Shown here: piece by piece, positions 42,877 through 51,634 of the stretch
Layout: every line of letters starts with the position of its first letter
Numbering within the stretch: position 1 is the first letter of the stretch
The notes under the pieces: model-generated
What the model saw: only the letters and a program-made list of their open reading frames with translations
Databases searched by the model: none
Told to the model about the DNA's origin: nothing
Assembly: GCA_964513515.1 (NCBI GenBank)
Contig: CAZEMP010000003.1
Coordinates: 62,001-126,000 of the forward strand
DNA from: Bog-1340 sp964513515
GTDB taxonomy: Bacteria > Patescibacteriota > Minisyncoccia > Phycocordibacterales > GWA1-40-21
Direction of reading: 5' to 3'
DNA length: 64,000 nt
Translations under genes and position numbers: made by a program

Positions 42877-42997
42877 GCATCTAGACGGGAGTGTGCTGGC
42901 ATTACCCGGCAGTCAAGTGCATCCCGCGTAATGCACTGTGCACCTCACCGCCCTGATGTAACTTCCTCCTAAGTTACCTTAGGGCGGCCTTTTTTTA
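42877..42997 (+). ncRNA. Candidate small RNA with terminator
   Basis: About 115 nt between a TTGACG promoter (42848) and a strong terminator: CCGCCCT and GTAACTT arms with complements AAGTTAC and AGGGCGG, then T8 (42948-42997). It is GC-richer than its surroundings, with further pairing CGGGA/TCCCG and TGCACTGTGCA. It also holds a 21-codon frame (GTG at 42891, stop at 42954), so a leader peptide cannot be excluded. It lacks the SRP, RNase P and tmRNA core motifs. Confidence 0.5.
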
Positions 42998-43020
42998 TAA
43001 TATTATCACTTAACGTACAC

Positions 43021-43049
43021 TTGACAATCATATTTAATAATGCTATCCT
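43021..43049 (+). promoter_or_regulatory. Sigma70-type promoter of the 107-residue gene
   Basis: TTGACA at 43021-43026, 17-nt spacer, TATCCT at 43044-43049. Confidence 0.7.
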
Positions 43050-43087
43050 ATCATTAGGAATCTGCACATTTGCAGATGGGAGAAATC

Positions 43088-43411
43088 ATGAACAACAACA
43101 GAATCATCGCTTTGGCATTGGTCGCCATCGCGCTGAACATGACCTACTTCAACTTCAAGAAGATGACCACTGAGCCCACGAAGGCGGAGGAGAAGATTCT
43201 GCCCGTGGTCGGTCGCGCGTGGCTGGCCTTTACCAGATCCGATACGCCGAAAGGCTTCTTGGTGAAGGACGGAGACATGTTCAGGATCGTTCCGTACGAC
43301 CGCGGTTCTCTGGCCGACAACCAGAGCTACCAACCGAGGTACATGCGGATGAAGTTCAACGAAGAAGGACAGACCACCTACGAATCGATCATGGCGGAAC
43401 ATTTCCGCTAA
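43088..43411 (+). CDS. Orphan membrane-anchored protein, 107 residues
   Basis: Unrecognised. One N-terminal hydrophobic helix (RIIALALVAIALNMTYF) probably anchors or exports a polar domain of about 80 residues (VGRAWLAFTRSDTPKGFLVKDGDMFRIVPYD...). I use the ATG at 43088, with GGGAGA eight bases upstream. The gene is markedly GC-rich against CAP and pseudouridine synthase neighbours. It has a consensus-like promoter and its own terminator (43431). Confidence 0.7.
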   Translation: MNNNRIIALALVAIALNMTYFNFKKMTTEPTKAEEKILPVVGRAWLAFTRSDTPKGFLVKDGDMFRIVPYDRGSLADNQSYQPRYMRMKFNEEGQTTYESIMAEHFR

Positions 43412-43430
43412 CAGGCCGCTTCACAAGTAA

Positions 43431-43467
43431 AGGAAACCACCTTGTACTTGTGGGGTGGTTTTCTTTT
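43431..43467 (+). terminator. Rho-independent terminator
   Basis: GGAAACCACC and GTGGTTTTC around a short loop, then TTTTT. Confidence 0.75.
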
Positions 43468-43474
43468 TATAAAA

Positions 43475-44173
43475 TTACAAACCTAAAGACTTTAAAAAAT
43501 CCTTCAACTCTTCACCTTCAATTTTTTTAAATTTATTAGAATCAAGTTTACCAAGTTTGATATTCATTACACGAACTCTTTTAAGTGTATCAATAGGTAA
43601 AGTCAGAGCATCACACATTCTTCTGATCTGATGTTTTTGACCTTCTGATATTACGATTGAAAAAACTTTTTCATCAATATATTTGGTTTTACATGGTGCT
43701 GTAATCATTCCTTCTAACTCCATACCTTTTTCCATAGCTTTTAATTGAAACTCTTTTACTGGAACGCGAGTCTTAACAATATATTCTTTTTCATGGTCAT
43801 ATTTAGGATTTAAAAGTCTGTCTGTAATCCTTCCATCATTTGTCAGTATTATTAGTCCTTCAGAATCTTTATCAAGACGTCCGACAGGGAATACACCTTT
43901 CAATCCCACAGATGCGATTATATCTTTTTCACCTTTTTGTGGACTATGAGTTATGACGCCTCTTGGTTTATTGTAGGCATAATAAATATAATCATTTTTG
44001 ATTTTTTTTGTAATTTCAACTTTGTCACCCTCTTTGACTTTGTCTCCCACGACAGCTTTTCTACCGTTTATAAGTATTTTTCCAGCGAGAATTAGCTTAT
44101 CTGCTTCTCTTCTTGTAGATACTCCTTGGCTAGCTAAATATTTATTAATTCTTATACCTTTTTCTTCCTCCAT
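43475..44173 (-). CDS. RsuA/RluB-family pseudouridine synthase
   Basis: Isomerises uridine in rRNA. An N-terminal S4 domain (RINKYLASQGVSTRREADKLILAGKILINGR) and the catalytic domain with GRLDKDSEGLIILTNDG, which includes the active Asp, are clear. EGQKHQIRRMCDALTLPIDTLKRVRV completes the family pattern. Site specificity (16S U516 or 23S U2605) cannot be decided here. I start at the ATG at 44173; 13 additional in-frame residues upstream look like noise. Confidence 0.9.
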   Translation of the reverse strand: MEEEKGIRINKYLASQGVSTRREADKLILAGKILINGRKAVVGDKVKEGDKVEITKKIKNDYIYYAYNKPRGVITHSPQKGEKDIIASVGLKGVFPVGRLDKDSEGLIILTNDGRITDRLLNPKYDHEKEYIVKTRVPVKEFQLKAMEKGMELEGMITAPCKTKYIDEKVFSIVISEGQKHQIRRMCDALTLPIDTLKRVRVMNIKLGKLDSNKFKKIEGEELKDFLKSLGL

Positions 44174-44253
44174 AGTCAGGAAACTATAGCATTTAGATAG
44201 GTTTATGACCAATTCAGTTCCTAGTAATGACTATTCTGTTAGTACATTAATTG

Positions 44254-44305
44254 ATTCATGATTTATGATTTTAATTTATTCCTGAATCATGAATCCTGAA
44301 TCTGT
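44254..44305. repeat. Palindromic AT-rich repeat
   Basis: GATTCATGATTTATGATTT and CTGAATCATGAATCCTGAATC form an inverted repeat between the pseudouridine synthase and the LOG-family gene. Confidence 0.55.
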
Positions 44306-44310
44306 TCATT

Positions 44311-45021
44311 CTATTCTTCTTTATACGGAGCTTTTTTAATGATATCTATTATTTCTTCTTCACTATCTACCACTTTGTATATTTCAGTATCTGACATATC
44401 TATCGTATCGTTTTCAATAGCCATACTTTGTTTAAATAACTCAAGATATGGTGTCCAAAATTCTTTACCCACCAAAATCACTGGCGCCTTTGCCATTTTT
44501 TTAGTTTGAATCAAAGTAAGTACAGCAAACAATTCATCAAATGTACCAAATCCACCAGGGAAGTATATATATGCTTCAGCAGAGAAAAATAAAAGTGTTT
44601 TCCTGCTTGAAAAATATTCAAATTCTACATAATCTGTAAGATATTTACTTATTGTTTGCTCCATTGGCAATTTGATTAAAAAACCCAATGAAACACCTCC
44701 GGCCTCATATGCACCTTTACTTGCAGCTTCCATTATTCCTGGGCCACCACCAGTCACCACAGCATATCCGGTTTCTTGCACTATTTTACGTGAAAGTGAT
44801 TCGGCTTTTTTGTAATATATGTTCTCTTTATCAAATCTAGCTGAACCTAAAATACTTACCGATAATGGATATTTTTTTATCAGGTTGAAACCTCTATCAA
44901 ATTCTTTGCCAGAAATTTCTTCTCTTCTTTTTATAATCTGCTCTATATTTTTTAGTTTTGAATCACTAAGCGAGACACCCTCATTTTTTTTAGTTTTTGA
45001 AAAAAAATTCTTTATATTCAT
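44311..45021 (-). CDS. LOG-family Rossmann-fold protein (TIGR00730-like)
   Basis: Nucleotide-monophosphate phosphoribohydrolase-like protein. The two family motifs are visible: TGGGPGIMEAASKGAYEAGG and YFPGGFGTFDELFAVLTLIQ (PGGxGTxxE). Members release cytokinin-like free bases from nucleotides or clean up damaged nucleotides; the older name lysine decarboxylase is not supported. The 236 residues include an N-terminal extension of about 45 residues (MNIKNFFSKTKKNEGVSLSD). Confidence 0.88.
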   Translation of the reverse strand: MNIKNFFSKTKKNEGVSLSDSKLKNIEQIIKRREEISGKEFDRGFNLIKKYPLSVSILGSARFDKENIYYKKAESLSRKIVQETGYAVVTGGGPGIMEAASKGAYEAGGVSLGFLIKLPMEQTISKYLTDYVEFEYFSSRKTLLFFSAEAYIYFPGGFGTFDELFAVLTLIQTKKMAKAPVILVGKEFWTPYLELFKQSMAIENDTIDMSDTEIYKVVDSEEEIIDIIKKAPYKEE

Positions 45022-45173
45022 AGAAAGGAGTATACCATTTGTTTTAATATTTTAAAAACACATTATATATGTTGGCATTATTTTTATTAATTGTTATAAT
45101 CTAGAGCAAGTTAATCAATTTAATAGTTAATTAATTTGGACAAAATTATCAAAATATTAATTTTTTATAGAAT

Positions 45174-45623
45174 ATGGACAAAAAAACAGTAATAGCCGTC
45201 GTAGTAGCAGTTGTTCTTATTGGAACACTCGTTGGTGGTGGTTTGGTTGGGGGTTTATTTACAAATACAAATAATGCACAAGATACAACAATGAAACAGT
45301 CATCAGAACTTCAATCGCAAGATATTTTGGTGGGTTCAGGAGATATAGCAATAGCAGGAAAAGAGGTTACAGTTCATTACACAGGAGTTTTTTCAGATGG
45401 TAAAAAGTTCGATAGTTCTATAGATAGAGGAGTACCATTTACATTTAAGCTTGGTGCAGGAATGGTTATAAAAGGTTGGGATATGGGTGTAGAGGGAATG
45501 AAAGTTGGTGGTAAGAGAATTTTGGTTGTTCCTCCACAATTAGGATACGGAGAGAATGATTACGGACCAATTCCAGGGAATTCTACTTTGGTTTTTGAAG
45601 TGGAGTTGTTAAGTGTAAAGTAA
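45174..45623 (+). CDS. Membrane-anchored FKBP-type peptidyl-prolyl isomerase
   Basis: Catalyses cis-trans change at X-Pro bonds, probably outside the membrane. An N-terminal helix (VIAVVVAVVLIGTLVGGGLV) acts as anchor. The FKBP domain covers residues about 50-149 with VTVHYTGVFSDGKKFDSS, VIKGWDMGVEGMKVGGKRIL, VPPQLGYGEN and STLVFEVELL, so the active-site Tyr, Phe/Asp and Trp positions are present. Closed by a long terminator (45661). Confidence 0.93.
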   Translation: MDKKTVIAVVVAVVLIGTLVGGGLVGGLFTNTNNAQDTTMKQSSELQSQDILVGSGDIAIAGKEVTVHYTGVFSDGKKFDSSIDRGVPFTFKLGAGMVIKGWDMGVEGMKVGGKRILVVPPQLGYGENDYGPIPGNSTLVFEVELLSVK

Positions 45624-45660
45624 GGCTCAAGTTATAAAGTTTTAAAGTAAAATCAAAAAA

Positions 45661-45704
45661 CAAAAGGACGACTAGGCTTTGCCTAGTCGTCCTTTTGTTT
45701 TTTG
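45661..45704 (+). terminator. Rho-independent terminator
   Basis: CAAAAGGACGACTAGGC, TTT loop, GCCTAGTCGTCCTTTTG, then TTTTTT. Confidence 0.85.
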
Positions 45705-45733
45705 CTGAAACTGCTATTATCAATTTTATGCAT

Positions 45734-45802
45734 TGTCTTTGCGAGCAAAGCGAAGCAATCCAGGTTAATTATCTGGTTTGCCACACTTCGCTCGCAAAGA
45801 CA
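45734..45802. repeat. Family A palindromic repeat, copy
   Basis: GTCTTTGCGAGCAAAGCGAA, GCAATCCAGG, AT centre, CTGGTTTGCC, ACACTTCGCTCGCAAAGAC. Ends ten bases before the tgt start codon. Confidence 0.85.
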
Positions 45803-45811
45803 TTAATACAA

Positions 45812-47095
45812 ATGAATTCCATAAAATTTAACATAGAAAAAAAGCTCAATAATAGGCTTGGTAGAGCCGCAATACTAGAAACACCACATGGGAAAATAGA
45901 GACCCCAGCTTTTGTTGTGGTAGGTACAAAAGGTACAGTAAAATCTGTGAATTCTGAACAAGTAAGAGATGCTGGCGCACAAGTGGTACTTGCAAATACC
46001 TACCATCTTTATCTTCAACCTGGAGATGAGGCTGTTAAAAAAATGGGAGGTTTAAATAAAATGATGAATTGGCCAGGACCGAGCATGACAGATTCTGGAG
46101 GCTTCCAAGTTTTCTCACTAGGCGCTGCATATAAAAAGGGAATTTCTAAAGTTATACAGATTACGGACCCATCACTTTTAATACCAGAAAGATTTGATGA
46201 TTCTGATGCACCACGACTTGCGAAAATAGGACAAGACGGAGTATCTTTTACCTCACACTTAGACGGATCAGTACATTATATTACTCCTGAGAAATCTATT
46301 CAGATTCAACACAATCTTGGCGCAGATATGATATTTGCTTTTGATGAATGCACTTCGCCTTCTGAAGATTTTAAGTATCAGGAAGAGGCCCTTGAAAGAA
46401 CTCATGCTTGGGCAAGGAGATGTTTGGTAAAACATCTCCAGTTAAAAGTTGAAAGTGAAAAGTTAAAAGTAAATTCGAGTTCTGTCATTCCCGTGAAGAC
46501 GGGAATCCAGGAATTGCATGGTCCTGCTCTTTTTGGGATTGTACAAGGTGGAAGAGAAGAGTCTCTCAGAAAAAAATCTGCACAAGTTATTTCTGAAATG
46601 AAAGTGGACGGAAAAGGGTTTGATGGATTTGGCATAGGAGGATCTTTTGCAAAAGAAGATATGTCTACTGCTGTGAAATGGGTAAATGAGATTCTTCCAG
46701 AAGATAAACCAAGACATCTTTTAGGTATCGGAGAGCCAGAAGATTTATTTATGGGAATAGAAAATGGGGTAGATCTTTTTGATTGCGTACTTCCAACAAG
46801 ACTTGGCAGAAACGGAACTATATATACAAAGACTGGGAAGATTCATATTATGAATACTGCATTTAGATTGGATACAGATCCGATAGAAAAAGATTGCGAA
46901 TGTTATACATGTAAGAATTATTCTCGAGCGTATATAGCACACCTTTTCCATGGAAAAGAAATGCTTGGAGGCACACTTGCATCAATTCATAACATTCATT
47001 TTATTGTAAATTTGGTGAAGAAAATACGACAATCAATTTTCGATGAAAACTTCGATGAGTTTAAAAAAGATTTTTTAGGTAAATATAAAAAATAA
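45812..47095 (+). CDS. tgt: tRNA-guanine transglycosylase with repeat-derived insertion
   Basis: Exchanges guanine at position 34 of tRNAs with GUN anticodons for a queuine precursor. Marks: LANTYHLYLQPG, MTDSGGFQVFSLG with the first catalytic Asp, FDECTSP, LFGIVQGG, GIGEPEDLFMGIENGVDLFDCVLPTRLGRNG, and the zinc site C-C-C-H in DCECYTCKNYSRAYIAHLFH. I start at the ATG at 45812; the in-frame region before it is the family A repeat. Between RCLVKHL and GPALFGIVQGG lies an insertion of about 30 residues (LQLKVESEKLKVNSSSVIP, VKTGIQELH) encoded by repeat DNA at 46440-46515. Normal Tgt joins these blocks directly. Confidence 0.92.
   Translation: MNSIKFNIEKKLNNRLGRAAILETPHGKIETPAFVVVGTKGTVKSVNSEQVRDAGAQVVLANTYHLYLQPGDEAVKKMGGLNKMMNWPGPSMTDSGGFQVFSLGAAYKKGISKVIQITDPSLLIPERFDDSDAPRLAKIGQDGVSFTSHLDGSVHYITPEKSIQIQHNLGADMIFAFDECTSPSEDFKYQEEALERTHAWARRCLVKHLQLKVESEKLKVNSSSVIPVKTGIQELHGPALFGIVQGGREESLRKKSAQVISEMKVDGKGFDGFGIGGSFAKEDMSTAVKWVNEILPEDKPRHLLGIGEPEDLFMGIENGVDLFDCVLPTRLGRNGTIYTKTGKIHIMNTAFRLDTDPIEKDCECYTCKNYSRAYIAHLFHGKEMLGGTLASIHNIHFIVNLVKKIRQSIFDENFDEFKKDFLGKYKK
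46440..46515. repeat. Repeat-derived insertion inside tgt
   Basis: First a GTTAAAAGTTGAAAGTGAAA tract, then GTCATTCCCGTGAAGACGGG and AATCCAGG, one arm of the family A variant seen at 41635. Translates in frame as VIPVKTGIQ. Confidence 0.85.
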
Positions 47096-47106
47096 ATACC
47101 AAAATT

Positions 47107-47661
47107 ATGTCAAAAGATATATCAATTGAATATGCTCATATTTATACTAATAATAAAATCGGTGATGAACAGAAAAAATCACTTGAAATATTAAATAGTA
47201 TTAAAGATGAAAAAAAAGATAAGAATCTATCTCTTGTAGTTATGATCGATGACTATTCTTTTCCAGATCCATCATTTAATTATGATAACTTTTCTAAATA
47301 TTTAAAAACAGCTGGTTTTGTGCCGGACGTCATGATTCGCGAATCAGAATTAATTTCATTATGTGACGAAACAATAAAACTTATTGATGATAATAAATTA
47401 AAAAATGAAATTTCTAATTATATAAAAAATAAAAAATACCCATGTTCACTTTTTGTTGCGACTTGGTATTTATTAAGATTAGGACATATTAAAAATACAG
47501 TATTTGGTAAAGATTTTATTTCAAAAAGTTTAATTAACATACTACCAAAGAGTTTCAAACCATTTGAAGATAAGGCTCTTGAGATTATCAAATTAACTAG
47601 ATTTAAAGATGCTGTTATAAATATTGAAAATAGATATTTTGAAGGCAGAGTAATATCTTAA
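47107..47661 (+). CDS. Hypothetical protein, 184 residues
   Basis: Unrecognised soluble protein. It starts MSKDISIEYAHIYTNNKIGD, with a strand-rich block (NLSLVVMIDDYSFPDP) and a conserved-looking CSLFVATWYLLRLGH helix in the second half. It lies 11 bases after tgt and 7 before a GNAT gene, so they may form an operon. AT-rich codon use. Confidence 0.6.
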   Translation: MSKDISIEYAHIYTNNKIGDEQKKSLEILNSIKDEKKDKNLSLVVMIDDYSFPDPSFNYDNFSKYLKTAGFVPDVMIRESELISLCDETIKLIDDNKLKNEISNYIKNKKYPCSLFVATWYLLRLGHIKNTVFGKDFISKSLINILPKSFKPFEDKALEIIKLTRFKDAVINIENRYFEGRVIS

Positions 47662-47668
47662 TTTATAT

Positions 47669-48121
47669 ATGTATATAAAAAATATAACTTTAAAATTAAC
47701 TACGGAAGAAGATATTCCAATTTTTATCGAATTTGAAAAAAGCGTCATGGGTACAAAAACATATTCAGGCATGGTCAATGAAGATGAAGTAAAAGAAGAG
47801 TTTAAAAATAATATTGTATATCTTATTAAAAACAATAATGAAATAGTTGGGAGTATTGGATATGAAATAAAAGCCCCAGATCATGCATATATAAGTGGTT
47901 TAGTTATTAATCCAAAATTTCAAGGGCTGGGTATAGGACGAGAAGCCCTTAGACAACTACTTGAAAAATTAAATAATTTTAAAAGAATTGACTTAGTAAC
48001 TCACCCAGATAACATACCAGCACTAAATCTGTATAAATCTTTTGGATTTACTATTGAGTCATGGAAAGAAAATTATTATGGAGACGGTGAGCCAAGGGTT
48101 GTGATGTCGAGGATAATTTAA
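47669..48121 (+). CDS. GNAT-family N-acetyltransferase
   Basis: Acetyl-CoA-dependent transferase, 150 residues. The GNAT core is visible: HAYISGLVINPKFQGLGIGREALRQLLEKL (motif A with the Q/RxxGxG/A loop QGLGIG) and LVTHPDNIPALNLYKSFGFTIES (motif B). Substrate unknown; the RimI-like order fits many small-molecule or protein acetylases. Confidence 0.85.
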   Translation: MYIKNITLKLTTEEDIPIFIEFEKSVMGTKTYSGMVNEDEVKEEFKNNIVYLIKNNNEIVGSIGYEIKAPDHAYISGLVINPKFQGLGIGREALRQLLEKLNNFKRIDLVTHPDNIPALNLYKSFGFTIESWKENYYGDGEPRVVMSRII

Positions 48122-48221
48122 TCAATTATTTACAGAGAGATTTGTATTAGATAAATTAGATTTATAATGTTAAAATTAGAAATGAGAATGATATCACGTT
48201 TAATAATCAAATAATAAAACT

Positions 48222-48557
48222 ATGTCAATAAAATTTGGTCCAGAAAATAAAGATAATAAGCCAGAGCCATCCGAAATCGACGGAAAGCATTTTGGAGAAA
48301 CTTGGGGCGAAACAACAAGAAGGGTTATTTTGAATAAAGTTACAGAATCAGGTTCTGACGGATTTCCAATAACTGATTTATTGTCTGCATTAAGGAAAAA
48401 TCTGTATACTAGCCAAGGAGTTGGAGAAATACCTGAAGATGTAAATAATGACGCTGTAGATTATGATGATGTTAGTTTTACATTATTAGACCTACAAAAA
48501 GAAGGATTAATTGAAATTAAAGAAGGAAGAGCTTATTTAATCAAAAATAATTCATAG
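48222..48557 (+). CDS. Hypothetical protein, 111 residues, possibly winged-helix
   Basis: Unrecognised. The C-terminal part (VSFTLLDLQKEGLIEIKEGRAYLI) has the strand-turn-strand shape of a winged-helix wing. The middle (VILNKVTESGSDGFPITDLLSALRKN) could be its preceding helices. The N-terminus is polar and acidic. Evidence for DNA binding is weak. Confidence 0.55.
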   Translation: MSIKFGPENKDNKPEPSEIDGKHFGETWGETTRRVILNKVTESGSDGFPITDLLSALRKNLYTSQGVGEIPEDVNNDAVDYDDVSFTLLDLQKEGLIEIKEGRAYLIKNNS

Positions 48558-48627
48558 TTTTTATATAAGTAATTACATCAAAAACACATGCTAAAGTGGC
48601 AGTTTTATGCTAATTTAGTAATTTGGT

Positions 48628-50685
48628 ATGTCAAAATTTAAAATTAAAGCAGAATATGAGCCAGCGGGTGACCAGCCGAATGCAATTAAAGAGCTGGTCG
48701 CCGGTATAGATAATGGTTTGAAGAAACAAACTCTTTTTGGTGTTACCGGCTCAGGAAAGACTTTTACGGTGGCAAATGTTATTGAAAAAATACAAAAACC
48801 AACACTTGTGATAGCTCACAACAAAACTCTTGCTGCACAACTTGCTCAAGAGTATAAAGAATTTTTTCCAGATAATGCTGTGCATTATTTTGTATCTTAC
48901 TACGACTATTATCAGCCAGAAGCTTATATGCCCATTACTGATACCTATATAGAAAAGGAGGCAATGATCAATGAAGAAATAGATAGACTTCGTCATGCTT
49001 CTACACAAGCACTTCTTACAAGGAAAGATGTGATTATTGTCGCATCAGTATCTTGTATTTATGGTTTAGGTTCTCCAAAAGAATATGAAAAGGTCAATTT
49101 GAAATTGAAAGTCGGTGAAGATATGACAAGGCAAGATATAATAAGAAAACTTATCAATGTTCATTTTGAAAGAACAAATTCTGATATAAAACCAGGAACA
49201 TTTCGTGCGATAGGAAACTCTATAGAAGTAATGCCGGTAAATGAAAAGATTTTAATACGTTTAGATTTTGAAGATGATAAAATAAAAAAGATTTCAAGAA
49301 TAGATTCTGTTTCTCGTAAACTTGTTGAAGATGAAATACAATCTACTTTTATTTTCCCTGCAAAACATTTTATTTCTGACAAAGAACAGCAAGAAAGAGC
49401 TTTCAAAAGTATCAAGGCCGAGCTTGAAGTACAGCTCGAAGATCTTAAAAAGGCAGGAAAGAATCTTGAAGCAGAAAGATTACGAAGAAGGACAACTTAT
49501 GATTTGTCGCTCATAAGAGAGGTTGGATATTGTAATGGAATTGAAAATTATTCGAGACACTTTTCTGGCAAAGCGCCTGGGGAAGCACCAGACTCACTTT
49601 TGGAATATTTTCCCAAGAAAAAAGACGGAACAGCAGACTTTCTCACTGTAATAGATGAGTCACACGTAACTATTTCCCAACTAAGAGGAATGTATGCTGG
49701 AGATGCTTCAAGAAAAAAGACTCTTATAGATTATGGCTTCCGTCTTCCATCAGCAAAAGATAATAGACCACTTAAGTTTGATGAGTTCGAACAAAGAGTA
49801 AATCAGGTTATTTATACTACTGCCACACCTGGTGATTTTGAAAAAGAGAAGTCTGACAAAATTGTGGAACAAGTAATACGACCGACTGGTCTTATAGATC
49901 CTATCGTAGAAGTAAAGCCAATCACTGAGATTAAAGGAAAGAATCTTTCACAGATTTATGATTTTATAGAAGAAACAGAAAAAGTGGTAAAAAACGGCGG
50001 AAGAGTCATAGCCACAACTCTCACAAAAAAGATGGCAGAAGATCTTTCTGAATATTTGAAAGAAAAAGGAGTAAAAGCAGAATATTTACATAGTGAAATA
50101 AAGACTATAGATAGAATAGATATTCTTACTAACTTCAGAAAAGGGAAGTTTGACTGTCTTGTAGGAGTAAACTTGCTCAGGGAAGGTTTGGATCTGCCAG
50201 AGGTAGAGTTTATAGGAATACTTGATGCAGACAAGGAAGGTTTTTTGCGTTCAGATACGTCACTTATTCAGACAATAGGAAGAGCAGCGAGAAATATTCT
50301 TGGAAGAGTAATACTTTATGCTGACAATATGACAGGCTCAATGCAAAGGGCTATAGATGAGACCAATAGAAGAAGGGAAAAACAGATCGCTTACAATACA
50401 AAGCACGGTATTACCCCTAAAACTATTTTAAAAAAGATTCACGATATTACCGAGCACATGAGGTCCGATCACGATAGGGCAGTAACAGAGCTTGTAAGAA
50501 TAGATGAGGAGATGATGAAAAAGTCTCCGAAGAAGCTGATAAAACAAAAAGAAATTCAGATGAACGCTGCGGTAAAGATCTTGGATTTTGAGACAGCCGC
50601 ACTGCTAAGAGATGAGATAGTAATAATACAGAAAATATTAGATGAAAAAATAAAGGATAAGAAAAATCCTGCCAAAAAGAAATAG
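48628..50685 (+). CDS. uvrB: UvrABC system protein B
   Basis: Damage-verification helicase of nucleotide excision repair. Matching blocks: ADGDQ-like start EPAGDQPNAIKELVAG, Walker A FGVTGSGKTFTVANVI, damage-binding beta-hairpin region YYDYYQPEAYMPITDTYI, VIDESHVTISQLRGMY, PSAKDNRPL, and in the second domain VGVNLLREGLDLPEVEFIG and IQTIGRAARN. A C-terminal UVR motif binds UvrC (QMNAAVKILDFETAALLRDEI). 685 residues, full length. uvrA and uvrC follow within 9 kb. Confidence 0.97.
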   Translation: MSKFKIKAEYEPAGDQPNAIKELVAGIDNGLKKQTLFGVTGSGKTFTVANVIEKIQKPTLVIAHNKTLAAQLAQEYKEFFPDNAVHYFVSYYDYYQPEAYMPITDTYIEKEAMINEEIDRLRHASTQALLTRKDVIIVASVSCIYGLGSPKEYEKVNLKLKVGEDMTRQDIIRKLINVHFERTNSDIKPGTFRAIGNSIEVMPVNEKILIRLDFEDDKIKKISRIDSVSRKLVEDEIQSTFIFPAKHFISDKEQQERAFKSIKAELEVQLEDLKKAGKNLEAERLRRRTTYDLSLIREVGYCNGIENYSRHFSGKAPGEAPDSLLEYFPKKKDGTADFLTVIDESHVTISQLRGMYAGDASRKKTLIDYGFRLPSAKDNRPLKFDEFEQRVNQVIYTTATPGDFEKEKSDKIVEQVIRPTGLIDPIVEVKPITEIKGKNLSQIYDFIEETEKVVKNGGRVIATTLTKKMAEDLSEYLKEKGVKAEYLHSEIKTIDRIDILTNFRKGKFDCLVGVNLLREGLDLPEVEFIGILDADKEGFLRSDTSLIQTIGRAARNILGRVILYADNMTGSMQRAIDETNRRREKQIAYNTKHGITPKTILKKIHDITEHMRSDHDRAVTELVRIDEEMMKKSPKKLIKQKEIQMNAAVKILDFETAALLRDEIVIIQKILDEKIKDKKNPAKKK

Positions 50686-50747
50686 CTATTAGGTAGTTGA
50701 TGTTTTTTGACTATTTTATTCAAAATCGTCTGTGTTATAATACTTTT

Positions 50748-51473
50748 ATGTCATTTTTTAGTATTTTTAAAAAGTCATCAAGTGAAAAAGACGAGCAATT
50801 CAAAGACGCTTATGTTTTGGCTCTTGTTCACAAACTACGAACTCCACTAAATGGTGCAAGATGGGCACTAGATTCTATTGTTAGTAATAAAGGTGAGAAT
50901 GCGGAAGTAAAAACTCTAAATGAGGGTTATATTAAAATTGTATCGGCAATAAATACAGTGAATCAGATTTTGAAAGTTTCTGAGATAAATTCAAAAGACG
51001 GATTAATAACTTTGAAAAAAGAAAAAGTAAATCTTTGCGTTCTCATAGATAGTATAATAAATAATCTTGATTATTTGATAAAGAAAAAAGAAGTTACTCT
51101 AGAGTATGATAATAAATATACCCCAATAAATATTTTAGGAGACAATGAAATATTAGATGTTGGACTTACAAATCTTTTTGATAATGCCATAAGATATTCT
51201 CCAAAAGGAAAAGTGACTGTAAATATAAGTAAGGAAGGAAATATGGCTAAGCTTGTTATAAAAGATAACGGTATTGGTATAAATAAACAAGACTTCAAGC
51301 ATATGTTTGAAAAGTTTTATAGGGGCAAAAATGCAAGAGCTATGGATCCAAATGAGAGTGGTGTTGGGCTTTATGCTACAAAGAAAATTGTAGAAATGCA
51401 TAATGGAAATATTTCAATAAGTTCTGAAGATGGTAAGGGCACAGAGGTAAAAGTCCTATTACCTATAGATTAA
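50748..51473 (+). CDS. Soluble sensor histidine kinase
   Basis: Two-component kinase core without membrane or sensor domain, 241 residues. The H-box is LALVHKLRTPLNGARWALD with the phosphorylated His; the N-box LTNLFDNAIRYSPKG, D-box KDNGIGI and GVGLYATKKIVEMHNG follow. I start at the ATG at 50748 since a TATAAT at 50736-50741 ends six bases before it, implying a leaderless message. The single-domain response regulator downstream is the likely partner. Confidence 0.9.
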   Translation: MSFFSIFKKSSSEKDEQFKDAYVLALVHKLRTPLNGARWALDSIVSNKGENAEVKTLNEGYIKIVSAINTVNQILKVSEINSKDGLITLKKEKVNLCVLIDSIINNLDYLIKKKEVTLEYDNKYTPINILGDNEILDVGLTNLFDNAIRYSPKGKVTVNISKEGNMAKLVIKDNGIGINKQDFKHMFEKFYRGKNARAMDPNESGVGLYATKKIVEMHNGNISISSEDGKGTEVKVLLPID

Positions 51474-51522
51474 AAGTTTTATAAATGTTAGAATTGCAGT
51501 AATTAATTAAAATATTAAAGAC

Positions 51523-51634
51523 TTGTCCCGTTGTAAATTACGAGATGAGCTTATAGAAAAGACAAAGGTTAGATGATGGTTAATAATAAGTAAGTCGATA
51601 AAAATTAGAAGCATTAAAATTTTACAACTGGGAT
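51523..51634. repeat. Inverted ends bracketing the kinase-regulator gap
   Basis: CTTGTCCCGTTGTAAA (51523-51538) and TTTACAACTGGGA (51621-51633) are inverted copies around an 80-nt centre with no gene. The left arm resembles family C. The right arm runs into the start codon of the response regulator. Confidence 0.6.

Noticed and set aside
42877..42997. SRP RNA, RNase P RNA or tmRNA as identity of the small RNA
   Set aside because: The GGAAG-type SRP loop, RNase P core strings and a tRNA-like end are all missing.
45695..45811. Upstream extension of Tgt
   Set aside because: These residues translate the family A repeat and the terminator tail; the family starts at the ATG at 45812.
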